A stretch of 64,000 nt of DNA, taken from positions 28,967,963-29,031,962 of the forward strand of contig NC_091142.1 of the NCBI RefSeq assembly GCF_041381155.1, given 5' to 3'. Source of the stretch: Argopecten irradians (taxonomy: Eukaryota; Mollusca; Bivalvia; Pectinida; Pectinidae). The position numbers and the translations under genes are program-made. The notes beneath the pieces were generated by a model. The model searched no databases. It saw only the letters and a list, made by a program, of their open reading frames with translations, and was not told the DNA's origin. Shown piece by piece: positions 24,001 through 36,900 of this stretch. How positions within the stretch are numbered: the first letter of the stretch is position 1; each line of letters starts with the position of its first letter.

Positions 24001-27000
24001 TCATGAGAGAAAGCGATGTGTGTTATCGCATCTCGTGCGTATCGGAATGGTTCAGCAATTTCATCTTGTAATGTGATAGAATCCAATATCCTTACTGAAC
24101 CGTTCACAAAACCAACAGCTGAAAGACACAAAATATTGTTTGATACATGACTTAGTTCTCGATCTTTGTTTTTGACATTTTTCTCTGCAGACTATCTTCA
24201 ATATATTTCTAAGCTTGATTCAACCTTCTTATATCTTTCATGCGATCTCTAAATTATTTGTCCATTTTGTAAATAATTGCAGAAACATGTAAACTGACCT
24301 CATGGGTTGTATATGTGTGCCTTCATATTTAATGTTTATATTAATGTTGGAAACACGAAGGAGAAATTACCTGTGTTTGAACACACAACGAGGACAGGTT
24401 TTTAAATGTATGGACATATTATCAAAACATTTATGACATTTTAATTAATTTTATAGATTTTCAGACATGGTTTACATACCAATATAAGCTCCTTTTGGAT
24501 CATAAGAGCAACAGCGAATCAGATTCCCTCTTTCAAAAGTTCTAGTGACCATCACATGCCTACATTGCAAATGCAAAATATTTCAGTTGTTTTATTTGAT
24601 CATTTCATTTTTAAAAGAACATGCTAGAATTAGGAGAGACCTAGATATATTAATGAAGTCACAATAAAAAACAAAACAAAAATTCTTATTAAGCTTCATT
24701 GCAATTTGTATAGCAATTGACATTTGTACAACCATGTTTACTGCAATTCAATCTTTAAAATGTAATCGCATACATGTAGATGCAGCATAAAAAATATCTA
24801 GCTGTACTACAATTTAATGTGAATAGACTTACTTTTTTTCGTAATCCCAAATCTTCAGCATACCAGAGTAACTCCCGATCACAATGTATGGTCTAGAAAA
24901 AAAGGAAATTAAATTTATATGTGACATGTAATTAAAAAATTGCATTTGTTTTGATGTATTATTTCCTCTATCTTGTCTGAATTAAATAAGCCAAATGTTA
25001 AGTAGGATATAAACACTGTAACATAATACCATTACCAATAAATCATTTTGCATGTTGTTTAATCATGGCAATCAAAAATTACATTTTTTATCCTTATTTT
25101 CTATGTAATGACAAACAACAGAGATGTAGTTATGCTAACAGACTTTACAACTCTACAATCACAAATGATTTTATAGAAGACATAAACAGAAATGCTTATC
25201 GAATAAGTTAGCATAACTGAATAAATTTGAAGATAACAAAACGAGTTTGAGAGAGAAGGGGAGATAACTCACTGTCTAGGATGAGCTGTAAGGGCGTGAA
25301 TAGCTGCATCATGTTCTCTGTGTATCACCTAACAGCAGAAAAAAAAAAGATAAAAAATTGCTCTAGTTCAAAACATGTCAAGCAAAACATATGCAAACAT
25401 ATTCTAACATATTTGAATATCAAAAACTAATTTCTGGGTACATTTTTATGAGAAAAACCCCATATATTTTCGTCTTTGTGTTTGCTAATGTTTTTATATT
25501 AGTACCAAATTGTCAAACTTTCATCAGATCATTCACAACAAATATTAAAAAACACCTGATTTTCAGAAGCATCAGATTAAAGAGTAATTAGATTTGACCT
25601 TGACCTTGTTCATTATATACTGACCTTGACCTTGGTGCCATCAGCTGTAATACTTCCGACGATTGCGATGCTACTGCCAACAACGAAATCTTTGATGACA
25701 AACTTTTTGGCCTCAATTGTAGCATCTGGAGGATAGTTTGTTCCTTCTTTGGCTCTAGAAAATAAAACAGATCAAATATATTTTAGTCTTGCTTAAATTG
25801 GAAGCTACAATTACTAGATATAATTGCAGAAGCAAGTTTCTGAAATCTGCATATGAATATTTCTGTATAGTTAAAAATGTTTTATTTTGTTCAATTTCTT
25901 TTTTGATATCAGTTGCAAAATCAATTGGAAGACATAATTTATGTAATAATATGATTCTGTGTAATTTATTTGGTTGATAAAACATACACTGTGTATACTT
26001 ACACTGCTTGGAAATCAGTATTGTATGCAAAGGAGACTGATGTGATTGGTCCAAGATGAAAATCTTGATACCTACAAATACAATCATAAGATAGATTATA
26101 ACAATTACAAACATGACTGTATGTAATGACGTGGTTCCTGTAAAATAGCACTTTTTCTTAGTGTGATTGTCGCTGTACACAGTTTTGTTGGAGTGGTGAT
26201 AGACATTGGTAATCAAATCTAACGAGTACATGTAGTAGAGTTAAATCTGATTTGTGTTACTATATTCTTAATCAATGGGTGGTAGATTCTTTTAAAAATA
26301 TGTTCAAATTACTTTTCCTCAAATTGAATTTTGTAATAGATCTGATATCTAGTATAGCACAAAGGCTGACATGATACATGGTAACATAATATACTGATAT
26401 AAACAAAAGAACAATAGTATGTGTATACTTCTCATAATAAATGGTGTTATCAATACAACATATATCTCTAGTCTAAGAATTAAAACCCTATTAGAATTAA
26501 TTTTTGGCTGTGGGGAAACAGTATGGTTCATTGCAGAATCATACAAGAGAGTAAATTTTATCTCCTATCATCGTTAAAGCCACCACATCATTGTACTTAC
26601 CAGTGAACTAACTTCAGACTTTCATCGAAGAACTTGACATGGCCAGCCATATCTCCTACAACTATGTATCTACAAAACAAATAGAAAACATTTACAATAT
26701 TATTGTGTGACAAATCTAAATAACTACTGTAATATAAATGGAAATGATTTATTTTTCTTTATCTCAGAGTAAGCAATAAAACACAAGAGTACTAGCCAGA
26801 GTATGTATATATCATTCCTCTAATAATTATCATTGATGAAAAAAAATCTTTAAAATATATTAAAAGTTACTGGATATTGCAGCAAAATAATACAGGCACC
26901 ATATATATGCAGCAATAACACATAATCACCACTATTCAGTTTCATATCAAAGCTTTTCATATAATGATGTTTACTTGTGTTTTTTGTCAATATTGAGTTT

Positions 27001-30000
27001 CTTTGTTGATCTCTAACATAAATTTAATGAAATGAGAATATGCTGTATATCCTATTACATAACTCACTTTTCTGTAGTTTGGAGGACGTTGATTCCTCTG
27101 TCCTGAAGCCTTATTATTTTCAGAGCCTTTTTGTTGGCGGAAAGCTCCATACTTTTCACTGAAAGACAATAAAATAGTCTGATAATTGATAGCATCTACA
27201 TGTAAACTGTTTTCAGAAAAACCATATGATTTAAAAAAAAAATAAAAATACCTTAAAATCCCCGTTATGTTTTTAGTGAATCATCCATTACTGCATGTTT
27301 ACTTAATTTTGTTCAAAATTACATACAGTTTCGACAAAAAAGGCAGAGTGAAAATTATAAAAATAGAAAACCTAAATTTTTGTCTTAAAATATCCTCTGT
27401 AAAGTGTAGATGTCATATCAAAAACGTGAAAATGCCTTTATTTTATATTTACATTTTGTGACTGGTTTGTTATTGTCCCAAACAACGAGGTTTCCTATGG
27501 AGGTTCCGGAGTAAACTCGAGAACTGTTCCGCTGGAAGATGGACTGACTGTAGCGACCAACAGGTTTGTTGAAATCTTGATCAGTAAGTGGAGGAGCAAA
27601 ATATTCCATGTGCTTGTCACTCTGAAAAATTGGAAAACACATTATTACAATGTAACTGAACATCATGTTTTGTTTGGAAAATAAAAAGTTCCAGAATACT
27701 TTGAGTATTCACAAAAATATGTCTATTTAGCTCCAAAACTTTTGAGTAGTGATGAACCTTTACATGAATACTAGTGTCAAATGAGGAGTAGCAACAGGTA
27801 TTACAATTATAGTCAGCCACTAATTGGCTAACAGTTCTCTAGTAATACCGGTATCTGTATTTATTGGTAATCTGGTTTCACAAACTTGAACTTGTATAAT
27901 TGATTTGTTTTTTTCTTTTTCTTCTCAGCTATTTTCCTCTAACATTATAATTAATTCATTTTTTATAAACATTAAATACTTATTGCAAGAGTTAAATATT
28001 CTGTAATAGAAAATCGCCAGAAAATCACTCTTTGTTGTAGTCTCTGTTCAATGTACAGAATGATTGTCTATCATTTCTAGTCACTTACCCAGTGGTAGAA
28101 AATAACTTGTGAGTCACTGTTTGTCACCAAATAATGAATATCCTCTTCGTTAAATTTGATGAAGTTTTGGACGCCATAGTTTGGCTTCAATTCAGCTGTA
28201 CACATAGGGTTTTCTCCATCAACGGTCCAGTCCCATATAGCCAGTATCTAGAGGATGATCAAAATATTGTACTACAACTTTGGTATTACAATAATAATCT
28301 GATTCAAAAATCATTTAAACATTATAGTATTCTTTGATGATCTTATTTCAAAAAAATTAATGAGCTTAGCATAACCGCATAGGAAAATTAATATGGTTTC
28401 AAATCATATTGTAAAAACATGTTCACTCTAATATAATAAATAGCTATAGACTAACCTGTTTCTTGGCAGAACTAAGTGTTGCTAGGTAACGCGCATCAGG
28501 AGTCATTGCCATGGCAACAACACCACCTTCCTGATCATCATCAAAAATTGTCTGCACTGGTACTCTGGAAGTTGTCAAGCCATTTAAAATTAATTGAATG
28601 GTATTGGTCAAAAAATGATTATTCGTTAATTTATTATATAGAACTCATTTCTATATTTTTTTCATAATTTCAAAGAACTGAAATATTTCTATCAAATATA
28701 TGCCGCAATGTTCACCCTTTACTTTATTAAATATCCCAGATATCAACCATAAATGGAGACCGATTCTATTATGATATATGATCAATTAAACATAATCAAT
28801 CATTTATCAACCTAAAGTGATGGTGTCCTTTATTCATCAATGATCTGAAGTACCCTGATCCCATATAACCGAGATATTGATAATGTCCTTGACTCCAGTG
28901 ATGATGTCCTATATATATAAATACCCTCTGTAATGGTATTCAAGACCCATGTATCATACTGACCCTGTGTATGTGTCCCAGATAATGACCATACTGTCCT
29001 TGCCTTTGTCGCCTGTTGCCAGCCACCGTTTGTCTTCGCTTATGCATGTGCATGTCAAGGGGTTCGCCTGCAACAATGACAACATCCTTAAACAATATTA
29101 CAAAATGTAATTGTGACTTTAGGTGAACTGGATTATTTTCATTAGAATACACATAAAGCTTTAAGATGTAAGTCCTCTACCGTATCAAATAACAAATAAA
29201 GATTACGGATGAAGCTTGTGCTCATGGTCCTTTTAAAAATATTCCTGTAGAAATCTTTGGAATGAAATAATCAGGCCTTTTTCATTTTCTAACTATGAAG
29301 GGCATTGTTAACTCTAATAAAGTGATTCAAAGAAACTCACATGGCCCTGTAGAATGTGTTGTCGATTAGCCTCATAGTCGTATAATACACCAACATGTGC
29401 ACAGGCATACATGATCAGTTTTCTGTTGTTGTCAGTAAGGTTCTTCACTGGGATGTTCCTGTTCAACCCAAACGACCACACTACATTCTGAAAGACACAA
29501 ATATTAAATGATAATTATGTAATTTTATCATCAGACACCGAGGAACAGTATTCCAATTGTCATTAGATATATGATGCTATTTGAATCAAAACATACAGAA
29601 AAAATATATATATTTGACTATGAACCACGTTCTGTAGTTGGTAATTCTATTTTATATGAAGTTTATCAAGTCACATCTAATTCTAAGGTGTTATCATTAA
29701 AATCACATGTTGAATGAATAATTACCAGAGCTGTATTTGACATGGTGCCTTCAATCTGTGAGGGTTCCCGTTCAATGACAGGGATTTGCGGAGCATCTGG
29801 GATTACAGCTTCACGCTGTGGTTCCTGTTGTGTGCTCATTGTACCCATGGTTTCAGTAGGTGGTGGAGGAGACAATGTTTTCTCACGAGTCGGTGGACTC
29901 GTAACCTCTGGTGGAGCAGCTGTTTCACTCTGCTGTTGAGATACTTCAGTCTGAGTTGGCTCTTTGGAAGCTTCAGTTGTTGGAGCTGGGGCCTCTGTTG

Positions 30001-30580
30001 GGGCCTCTGTTGGGGCCTCAGTGGTTGAGGGCTCCTGTGGAGCCTCAGTTGGTGCTTGTTCACTTACTTCACTTGGTTTGGGTTGATCTGCATCCATTGA
30101 AGTATCGGTTGTGAAAACAGGCACTAATTTCTCACCCTCTTCTGCCACTGTTTCCTGTACAGTCTCCTCATCTTTCTCTGTGGGTGCAGGTTTATTTTCT
30201 TGTTCTATTTCAGATGCTTCTTTCTGTACCTGTCCCTCCTCCCCAGTAACTTCTGTTGTCTCTTGGACTGTCTGTTCTGTCGGTAAATCTGCGTTACTTT
30301 CTTGTTGCTGTTCACCTTCTTTGCCTTCTTCTTGAGTACCTCCAGCATTTTCATTTACATCTTGCGGTGTCTCCTCGGTAGTGCCAGCCTGTTCAGTTGG
30401 TGGTTCGGCATCTACTTTCTCCGTTTCTTGTTGCTGCTGGGTTTCCTCTACTTTAGCCTCAGTTTCCTCACTCTTCTCTTCTTGAGCTTCTCCTTCCTTT
30501 GCTGGTTCAGTAACGATTTCATCTTGTTTTTGTTCTTCTTCTTGTGTTACAGGTGCACTTTGTCCCGCTTCGTCCGCCAT
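19354..30580 (-). CDS. CFAP251: CFAP251 (WDR66), cilia- and flagella-associated WD40 protein, 1181 aa, 24 exons
   Basis: CFAP251 belongs to the calmodulin- and spoke-associated complex at the base of radial spoke 3 in motile axonemes. Exons, 5' to 3' (high to low): 30580-29726, 29487-29341, 29067-28964, 28564-28456, 28247-28089, 27621-27453, 27158-27068, 26669-26601, 26071-26003, 25754-25625, 25328-25273, 24892-24833, 24559-24480, 24118-23979, 23708-23538, 23177-23034, 22859-22777, 22370-22229, 21949-21858, 21448-21320, 21053-20948, 20583-20493, 20062-19928, 19568-19354. All are GT-AG with a continuous frame. Residues 1-280 are a Glu/Gln/Thr-rich acidic tail. A long WD40 region follows (for example [32 protein letters not shown]), then an EF-hand-type end with [14 protein letters not shown] and [13 protein letters not shown], both close to human CFAP251 (1149 aa). 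The start is the ATG at 30580. AATAAA on the minus strand near 19297-19302 could be the poly(A) signal. Confidence 0.94.
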
Positions 30581-30955
30581 ATTTAATTCCTCGAATAGCA
30601 CAAATATACAGGGACCCTATTTCACAGACAACCAGGGCTCAACCCTTTACCAGTTTTCACAAACGCCTACAATATCCACACATATATTTTCAGCAACACT
30701 CTTTTCCACCATGTTTGTCCCTAGCAACACTGTTTACTTGCGTTGAGCATGCGCAACTATCGGAAATGAATATGTATGTCGTCATCTTTTTTTGTTTATT
30801 TGGAAACAGATTCTATGATACAAAAATATTTTTAATGGTATATGTTTCTTTTAAATCTAAACAATCATGAAGTAAAAATTGAAAATTAAAAATCAAAAGA
30901 TTGAGTTCCTCTGATTATTTTATTTACGACTTTCTGAAATTGTTCAAATTCCAAG
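30581..30955. promoter_or_regulatory. Bidirectional CFAP251/PIGL promoter with X-box-like and NRF-1-like sites
   Basis: The start codons of CFAP251 (minus, 30580) and PIGL (plus, 30956) are 375 bp apart and divergent, so this gap must hold both promoters. GTCCCTAGCAAC at 30717-30728 resembles the RFX X-box that drives ciliary genes, with AGCAAC the stronger half. A second AGCAAC lies at ~30692. GAGCATGCGCAAC at ~30746-30758 matches an NRF-1 half site. No TATA box is obvious. The motifs are seen; their function is inferred. Confidence 0.5.
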
Positions 30956-33900
30956 ATGGCGGGAAACATGACAGCGGACTTCCTAGTGTTTTTATCAAAA
31001 CATCAAGACGAAATTACAACTTACGTTGTATATCCTTATTTGATCTTAGCAGTCGTCGTGTATCTAGTGTTTGGAAGTATAAGGAGTTTTAATTATAGAA
31101 CAATTTCTGCGTCTGTGCCTCAGAAAATCCTGCTAATCACCGCTCATCCAGATGACGAATGCATGTTTATGTCTCCCGTTGTACTGGCCCTTGTACGAGA
31201 GGGACATTTAGTTAGCGTATTGTGTCTTACTACAGGTACGTGTAAGCTATCGGTATCGTTTTAATTATACACGCCTTTATTTAAGGTCATTTGGTGGAAG
31301 ATTAATGGCTTTTACTGTCCTACAGATAAGTGGGCGTGTCCCATCAAGGTATTTACATGTGTAGGTCTGTACATGATCATGGTGTACTGTAACAGCAATG
31401 GCATTATGGGAGATCTCCCATTGCGAACTCGGACCATTGTATATTCCGCTTATTCAAACATTGACTATAAAAAGAAAAGTCACGTCGCCCATATGGGCTA
31501 GCAATTTAACATTAAAAAGAAACTAATATATAACCATTCTTGCAATATTATAAGAAAAAAATCTTAATTGATATACATATGCTTTCCATATATTTACACA
31601 ATTATCAGAATTATACCATGTATACATGTACTGGTCGGGTATTTCCTTATACTGACTGCCCTATACAGATATCTTACAGGGGTATAGTTAACCCGTAACC
31701 CATTCCAACTCTTACCCACCAACCCTTACCCAAAATTGGCGAAGTCGTACCCAAAATATTTGGCGAGCTCGTACCCATGATTGGCTAACCCGTATCCGTC
31801 AAGTTCTGTTGGTTTTCAAATTTAATTAAAGATATTAATGTTAATTTCCTCTGTTTATCTTATACAATATATCACGGGCCTAAATAATTGAGTCGATGTT
31901 GATATATTCCATTACCTGGTAAAATCAGAAAATATCTGGTAAAATGCTATATACTTTTCAAGATTACAAATACACTACAATACATTAATCAATAATGTTA
32001 CATTTACATACACATGTACTTTGAAATATTTTACAAGGTATAACATCTGGAATAATTTTGTGTAAAAGTTAAATATATTTCTAAAACATCTTCTGAGCCA
32101 GTTGTGACTTTACACAGCAAATGTTCAATCATTTTAAAAGCTGATTTCCTTTTTGTTTGACTGTCTTGTAAAAAAATCCCATGAAGCAAAATAGATTGTC
32201 TCTAAGCCTTTCTGCTTTTTGAAAAACAAGTCTGTAACCCATAGATGATAACTTTCGAACAGAAATTCAATAGAGAAACAATAAAGATTGAAAAAAAGGG
32301 TTGCGTCAATTTGTTGCTGTCGTATAAATAATGTGGGTTATTGTCAAGAAAACACATGTGAAATTATTTTGAAAATCAATAAGCTATATACGGGAAAATA
32401 CACAAGAGGGGGAAAAATGTTAAATTACTAAAAATGAATAAATCTTGGCTGGAATATCTTGTGTACCATTTTGTGATCACTAACTAGTAGCATCTGATTG
32501 AACACAAATATATTAAGTCTTATATAAATCACAAATATCTACATGAACTATAAATTTTATGATGGGTACGAGTACGCAAAATTCAATGGGTACGGGTTCG
32601 CCAAACTTGGGTACGGGTCGAATTCGCCATGCTTGGGTACGAGTTCGCCAAATGTGGGTACGAGTTTGTTTGGGTACGAGTTTGAATGGGTACGGGATCA
32701 CAATAATTCATCTTACATACCATAATATATGAAAAATCTTAGGTTGAATGCAGATATATTGCATATATTTGGTAAATTGTCGTGTACATATCATGCAAAA
32801 CTCATCTTCACTATATACAATGTAATCAGCTAGAATACAGTATGTGAACTACTTGTATAACATTATATTGTTATGATAAACTGAAGTATCGGTCAGATTT
32901 GATTCTACCTACATATTTTCCAAAATGTTTGTTTCGAAACAATAAATGTTAGTTAGCCTGTACACGTTATAATTTTAATTGTAGGAAATTATTATGGCTT
33001 GGGAGAACGTCGTAAAGAAGAACTATTCCAAAGCTGTGAGTTGTTGGGAGTTGGCAGACAACAGGTCAAGATAGAGAATAACTGGTTAGTTAAACATGGG
33101 AAAAAGATGTCCACACAGTTGGAATTACTTCTTTGTTCCATATTTACCATTTCAAGTAAATCGTATCCTACAGACGTTTGATGCGATCCTGGTGTCATGT
33201 GGACAATCTTGTTAATATTACTTCTTTGACCCTGGTTAGTTATATATACATATATGCAATACAGGAAGAAGATATGTGGAAGGTATATCGGTAACATGAC
33301 TCCACAATTAACTTATAGGTATATGGCCTGAACCAATGTTCTCATATTGATAAAACATGTTCTCACAATGACAAAAGTACATGCATGTCATTTCATTGAG
33401 GGTTGTGGGGATTGATAATAATTACAATGATAAATGAAGCCATAGCAATTTTTTCACACACTTTGGTTTTGGGACATATTGTAAAGTAATCAGACCCTAA
33501 TATAACATTATAGTTCCAGTCTTATTATAATTCACAATTGTTTTCAAATATAAAAAATTATATTGGTAGAAGACGGTAAATAATTTATGTATTTTATGAC
33601 TTGTAGCTTATATCCAGACAATCCATCTGTAACTTGGGACGAGGAAGCTGTTAGTGAGAGGATGAGATCTACAATCTATTCTATACAGCCGAATGCAGTA
33701 AGTATCATGTTTTAAAAAAAACATGCCATATGCAGTAATTATAAATATCAAGTACATGTAATACCATATAACATGAGAAATAGTCAAGATACACTCTAAA
33801 ATCTTATGAATGTGAACTGACTAAGCTTGAGCAAATATAATATTCACTAAGTATTTTTTGAACTTCGTAAATGCAGACCTGTATTAATATCTTGAACGAG

Positions 33901-36900
33901 TTGGAAAATAAGATTTACTGGACTGTAAAATTATTATCAAAAATTAAAATTATAGAGTTATTGCCCTTTTCTTAGTCATTTTTGATTTTGAGTGTGTCAT
34001 TTTTAGATGAGTATATACCTAGAGGGAGGAAAAATTAGATTTTGTGTATCGAAAGCCATAAAAACCTTGAGATATGTTTTAAGTGAACATCTGGTGTGGA
34101 GAGTTAACCCTTGCTATCATTCCTAAGATTCTATTAATCACCATCAACCCGATAATCATTTAATCACTCTTCGCAATATTAGATGATAAAGATTAAAGTT
34201 TTCAACCACTATCATGAAATAAGAGATCCTATCCCATCCTGTTCTGTCCAGATCTTCTGTGGAGGCAGGAGAGCTGTGTCTAGCTATTCTAACATTTGGT
34301 AACACATGTGTTTTTCAGGTGATTACATTTGACTCCAGCGGTGTCAGTGGACATGGTAATCATAAAGCAGTTTACTCTGCTCTAATGTAAGTTTGTATCA
34401 TAGAACAGTTTACTCTGTTCTAATGTAAGTTTGTATCATAGAGCAGTTTACTCTGCTCTAATGTAAGTTTGTATCATACAGCAGTTTACTCTGTTCTAAT
34501 GTAAGTTTGTATCATAGAGCAGTTTACTCTGTTCTAATGTAAGTTTGTATCATAGAGCAGTTTACTCTGCTCTAATGTAAGTTTGTATCATAGAGCAGTT
34601 TACTCTGTTCTAATGTAAGTTTGTATCATAGAGCAGTTTACTCTGCTCTTATGTAAGTTTGTATCATACAGCAGTTTACTCTGCTCTAATGTAAGTTTGT
34701 ATCATAGAGCAGTTTACTCTGTTCTAATGTAAGTTTGTATCATAGAGCAGTTTACTCTGTTCTAATGTAAGTTTGTATCATAGAGCAGTTTACTCTGCTC
34801 TAATGTAAGTTTGTATCATACAGCAGTTTACTCTGCTCTAATGTAAGTTTGTATCATAGAGCAGTTTACTCTGCTCTAATGTAAAGTTTTGTATCATAGA
34901 GCAGTTTTACTCTGTTCTAATGTAAGTTTGTATCATACAGCAGTTTACTCTGTTCTAATGTAAGTTTGTATCATAGAACAGTTTACTCTGCTCTAATGTA
35001 AGTTTGTATCATAGAACAGTTTACTCTGCTCTAATGTAAGTTTGTATCATAGAACAGTTTACTCTGCTCTAATGTAAGTTTGTATCATAGAACAGTTTAC
35101 TCTGCTCTAATGTAAGTTTGTATCATAGAGCAGTTTACTCTGCTCTAATGTAAGTTTGTATCATAGAACAGTTTACTCTGCTCTAATGTAAGTTTGTATC
35201 ATAGAGCAGTTTACTCTGCTCTAATGTAAGTTTGTATCATAGAACAGTTTACTCTGCTCTAATGTAAGTTTGTATCATACAGCAGTTTACTCTGCTCTAA
35301 TGTAAGTTTGTATCATACAGCAGTTTACTCTGCTCTTATGTAAGTTTGTATCATACAGCAGTTTACTCTGCTCTAATGTAAGTTTGTATCATAGAAAAGT
35401 TTACTCTGCTCTAATGTAAGTTTGTATCATAGAACAGTTTACTCTGCTCTAATGTAAGTTTGTATCATACAGCAGTTTACTCTGCTCTAATGTAAGTTTG
35501 TATCATACAGCAGTTTACTCTGTTCTAATGTAAGTTTGTATCATAGAACAGTTTACTCTGCTCTAATGTAAGTTTGTATCATAGAACAGTTTACTCTGCT
35601 CTAATGTAAGTTTGTATCATAGAACAGTTTACTCTGCTCTAATGTAAGTTTGTATCATAGAACAGTTTACTCTGCTCTAATGTAAGTTTGTATCATAGAA
35701 CAGTTTACTCTGCTCTAATGTAAGTTTGTATCATAGAACAGTTTACTCTGCTCTAATGTAAGTTTGTATCATAGAACAGTTTACTCTGCTCTAATGTAAG
35801 TTTGTATCATAGAGCAGTTTACTCTGCTCTAATGTAAGTTTGTATCATAGAACAGTTTACTCTGCTCTAATGTAAGTTTGTATCATAGAACAGTTTACTC
35901 TGCTCTAATGTAAGTTTGTATCATAGAACAGTTTACTCTGCTCTAATGTAAGTTTGTATCATAGAGCAGTTTACTCTGCTCTAATGTAAGTTTGTATCAT
36001 AGAGCAGTTTACTCTGCTCTAATGTAAGTTTGTATCATAGAGCAGTTTACTCTGTTCTAATGTAAGTTTGTATCATACAGCAGTTTACTCTGCTCTAATG
36101 TAAGTTTGTATCATAGAACAGTTTACTCTGCTCTAATGTAAGTTTGTATCATAGAGCAGTTTACTCCTACTCCGCTCTAATGTAAGTTTGTATCATAGAA
36201 CAATTTACTCTGCTCTAATGTAAGTTTGTATCATAGAACAGTTTACTCTGCTCTAATGTAAGTTTGTATCATAGAACAGTTTACTCTGCTCTAATGTAAG
36301 TTTGTATCATACAGCAGTTTACTCTGCTCTAATGTAAGTTTGTATCATAGAGCAGTTTACTCTGCTCTAATGTAAGTTTGTATCTTTTGTCTTTATACAG
36401 GGACTTCGAGATCTCAAAATGATGTGTGTAAAGTACGATTTACCTTTGATTAGTCCCACCTTCCGGTGACTATGACGTCACAAAAATCATGTCAAATGAT
36501 GACGACATAATCACTGGATAGTGGCCATGGGATTAATCGATGGTAGATCATGGTTTCTCTAGTATAATGTATTTGATGTAATTTAAAAGATATTTTGAAA
36601 ATTGCAGCTATATTTATAAAATTGATATACTCAATAGATATTTATGAATGCTAAAATACAGTAAAACCCCTATAACTCGAACAGCAGGGGACCAGGTCAA
36701 TAGTTCGAAGAATACGGGGTATTCGACTCATCCTAGGTTGGTCATGATCGACAGTCAAAATGTCCGGTTTCAAACTATGACAAACAATGCACGGCAATGC
36801 CATTTTGATTACCCTATCTTTCAGCAATTTTAATTTCTTTATTTAAGTGTTTTATTGATAGCAATATCAAGTTGAAAAAAAATTATAACATAAATTTAGC

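Noticed and set aside
29742-30870. Several long plus-strand open frames opposite CFAP251 exon 1
   Set aside because: They are antisense shadows of the Glu/Gln/Thr-rich coding exon and have no independent support.
34361-36383. CRISPR-like direct repeats
   Set aside because: Units are contiguous with no unique spacers, lie in a eukaryotic intron and derive from the adjacent exon.
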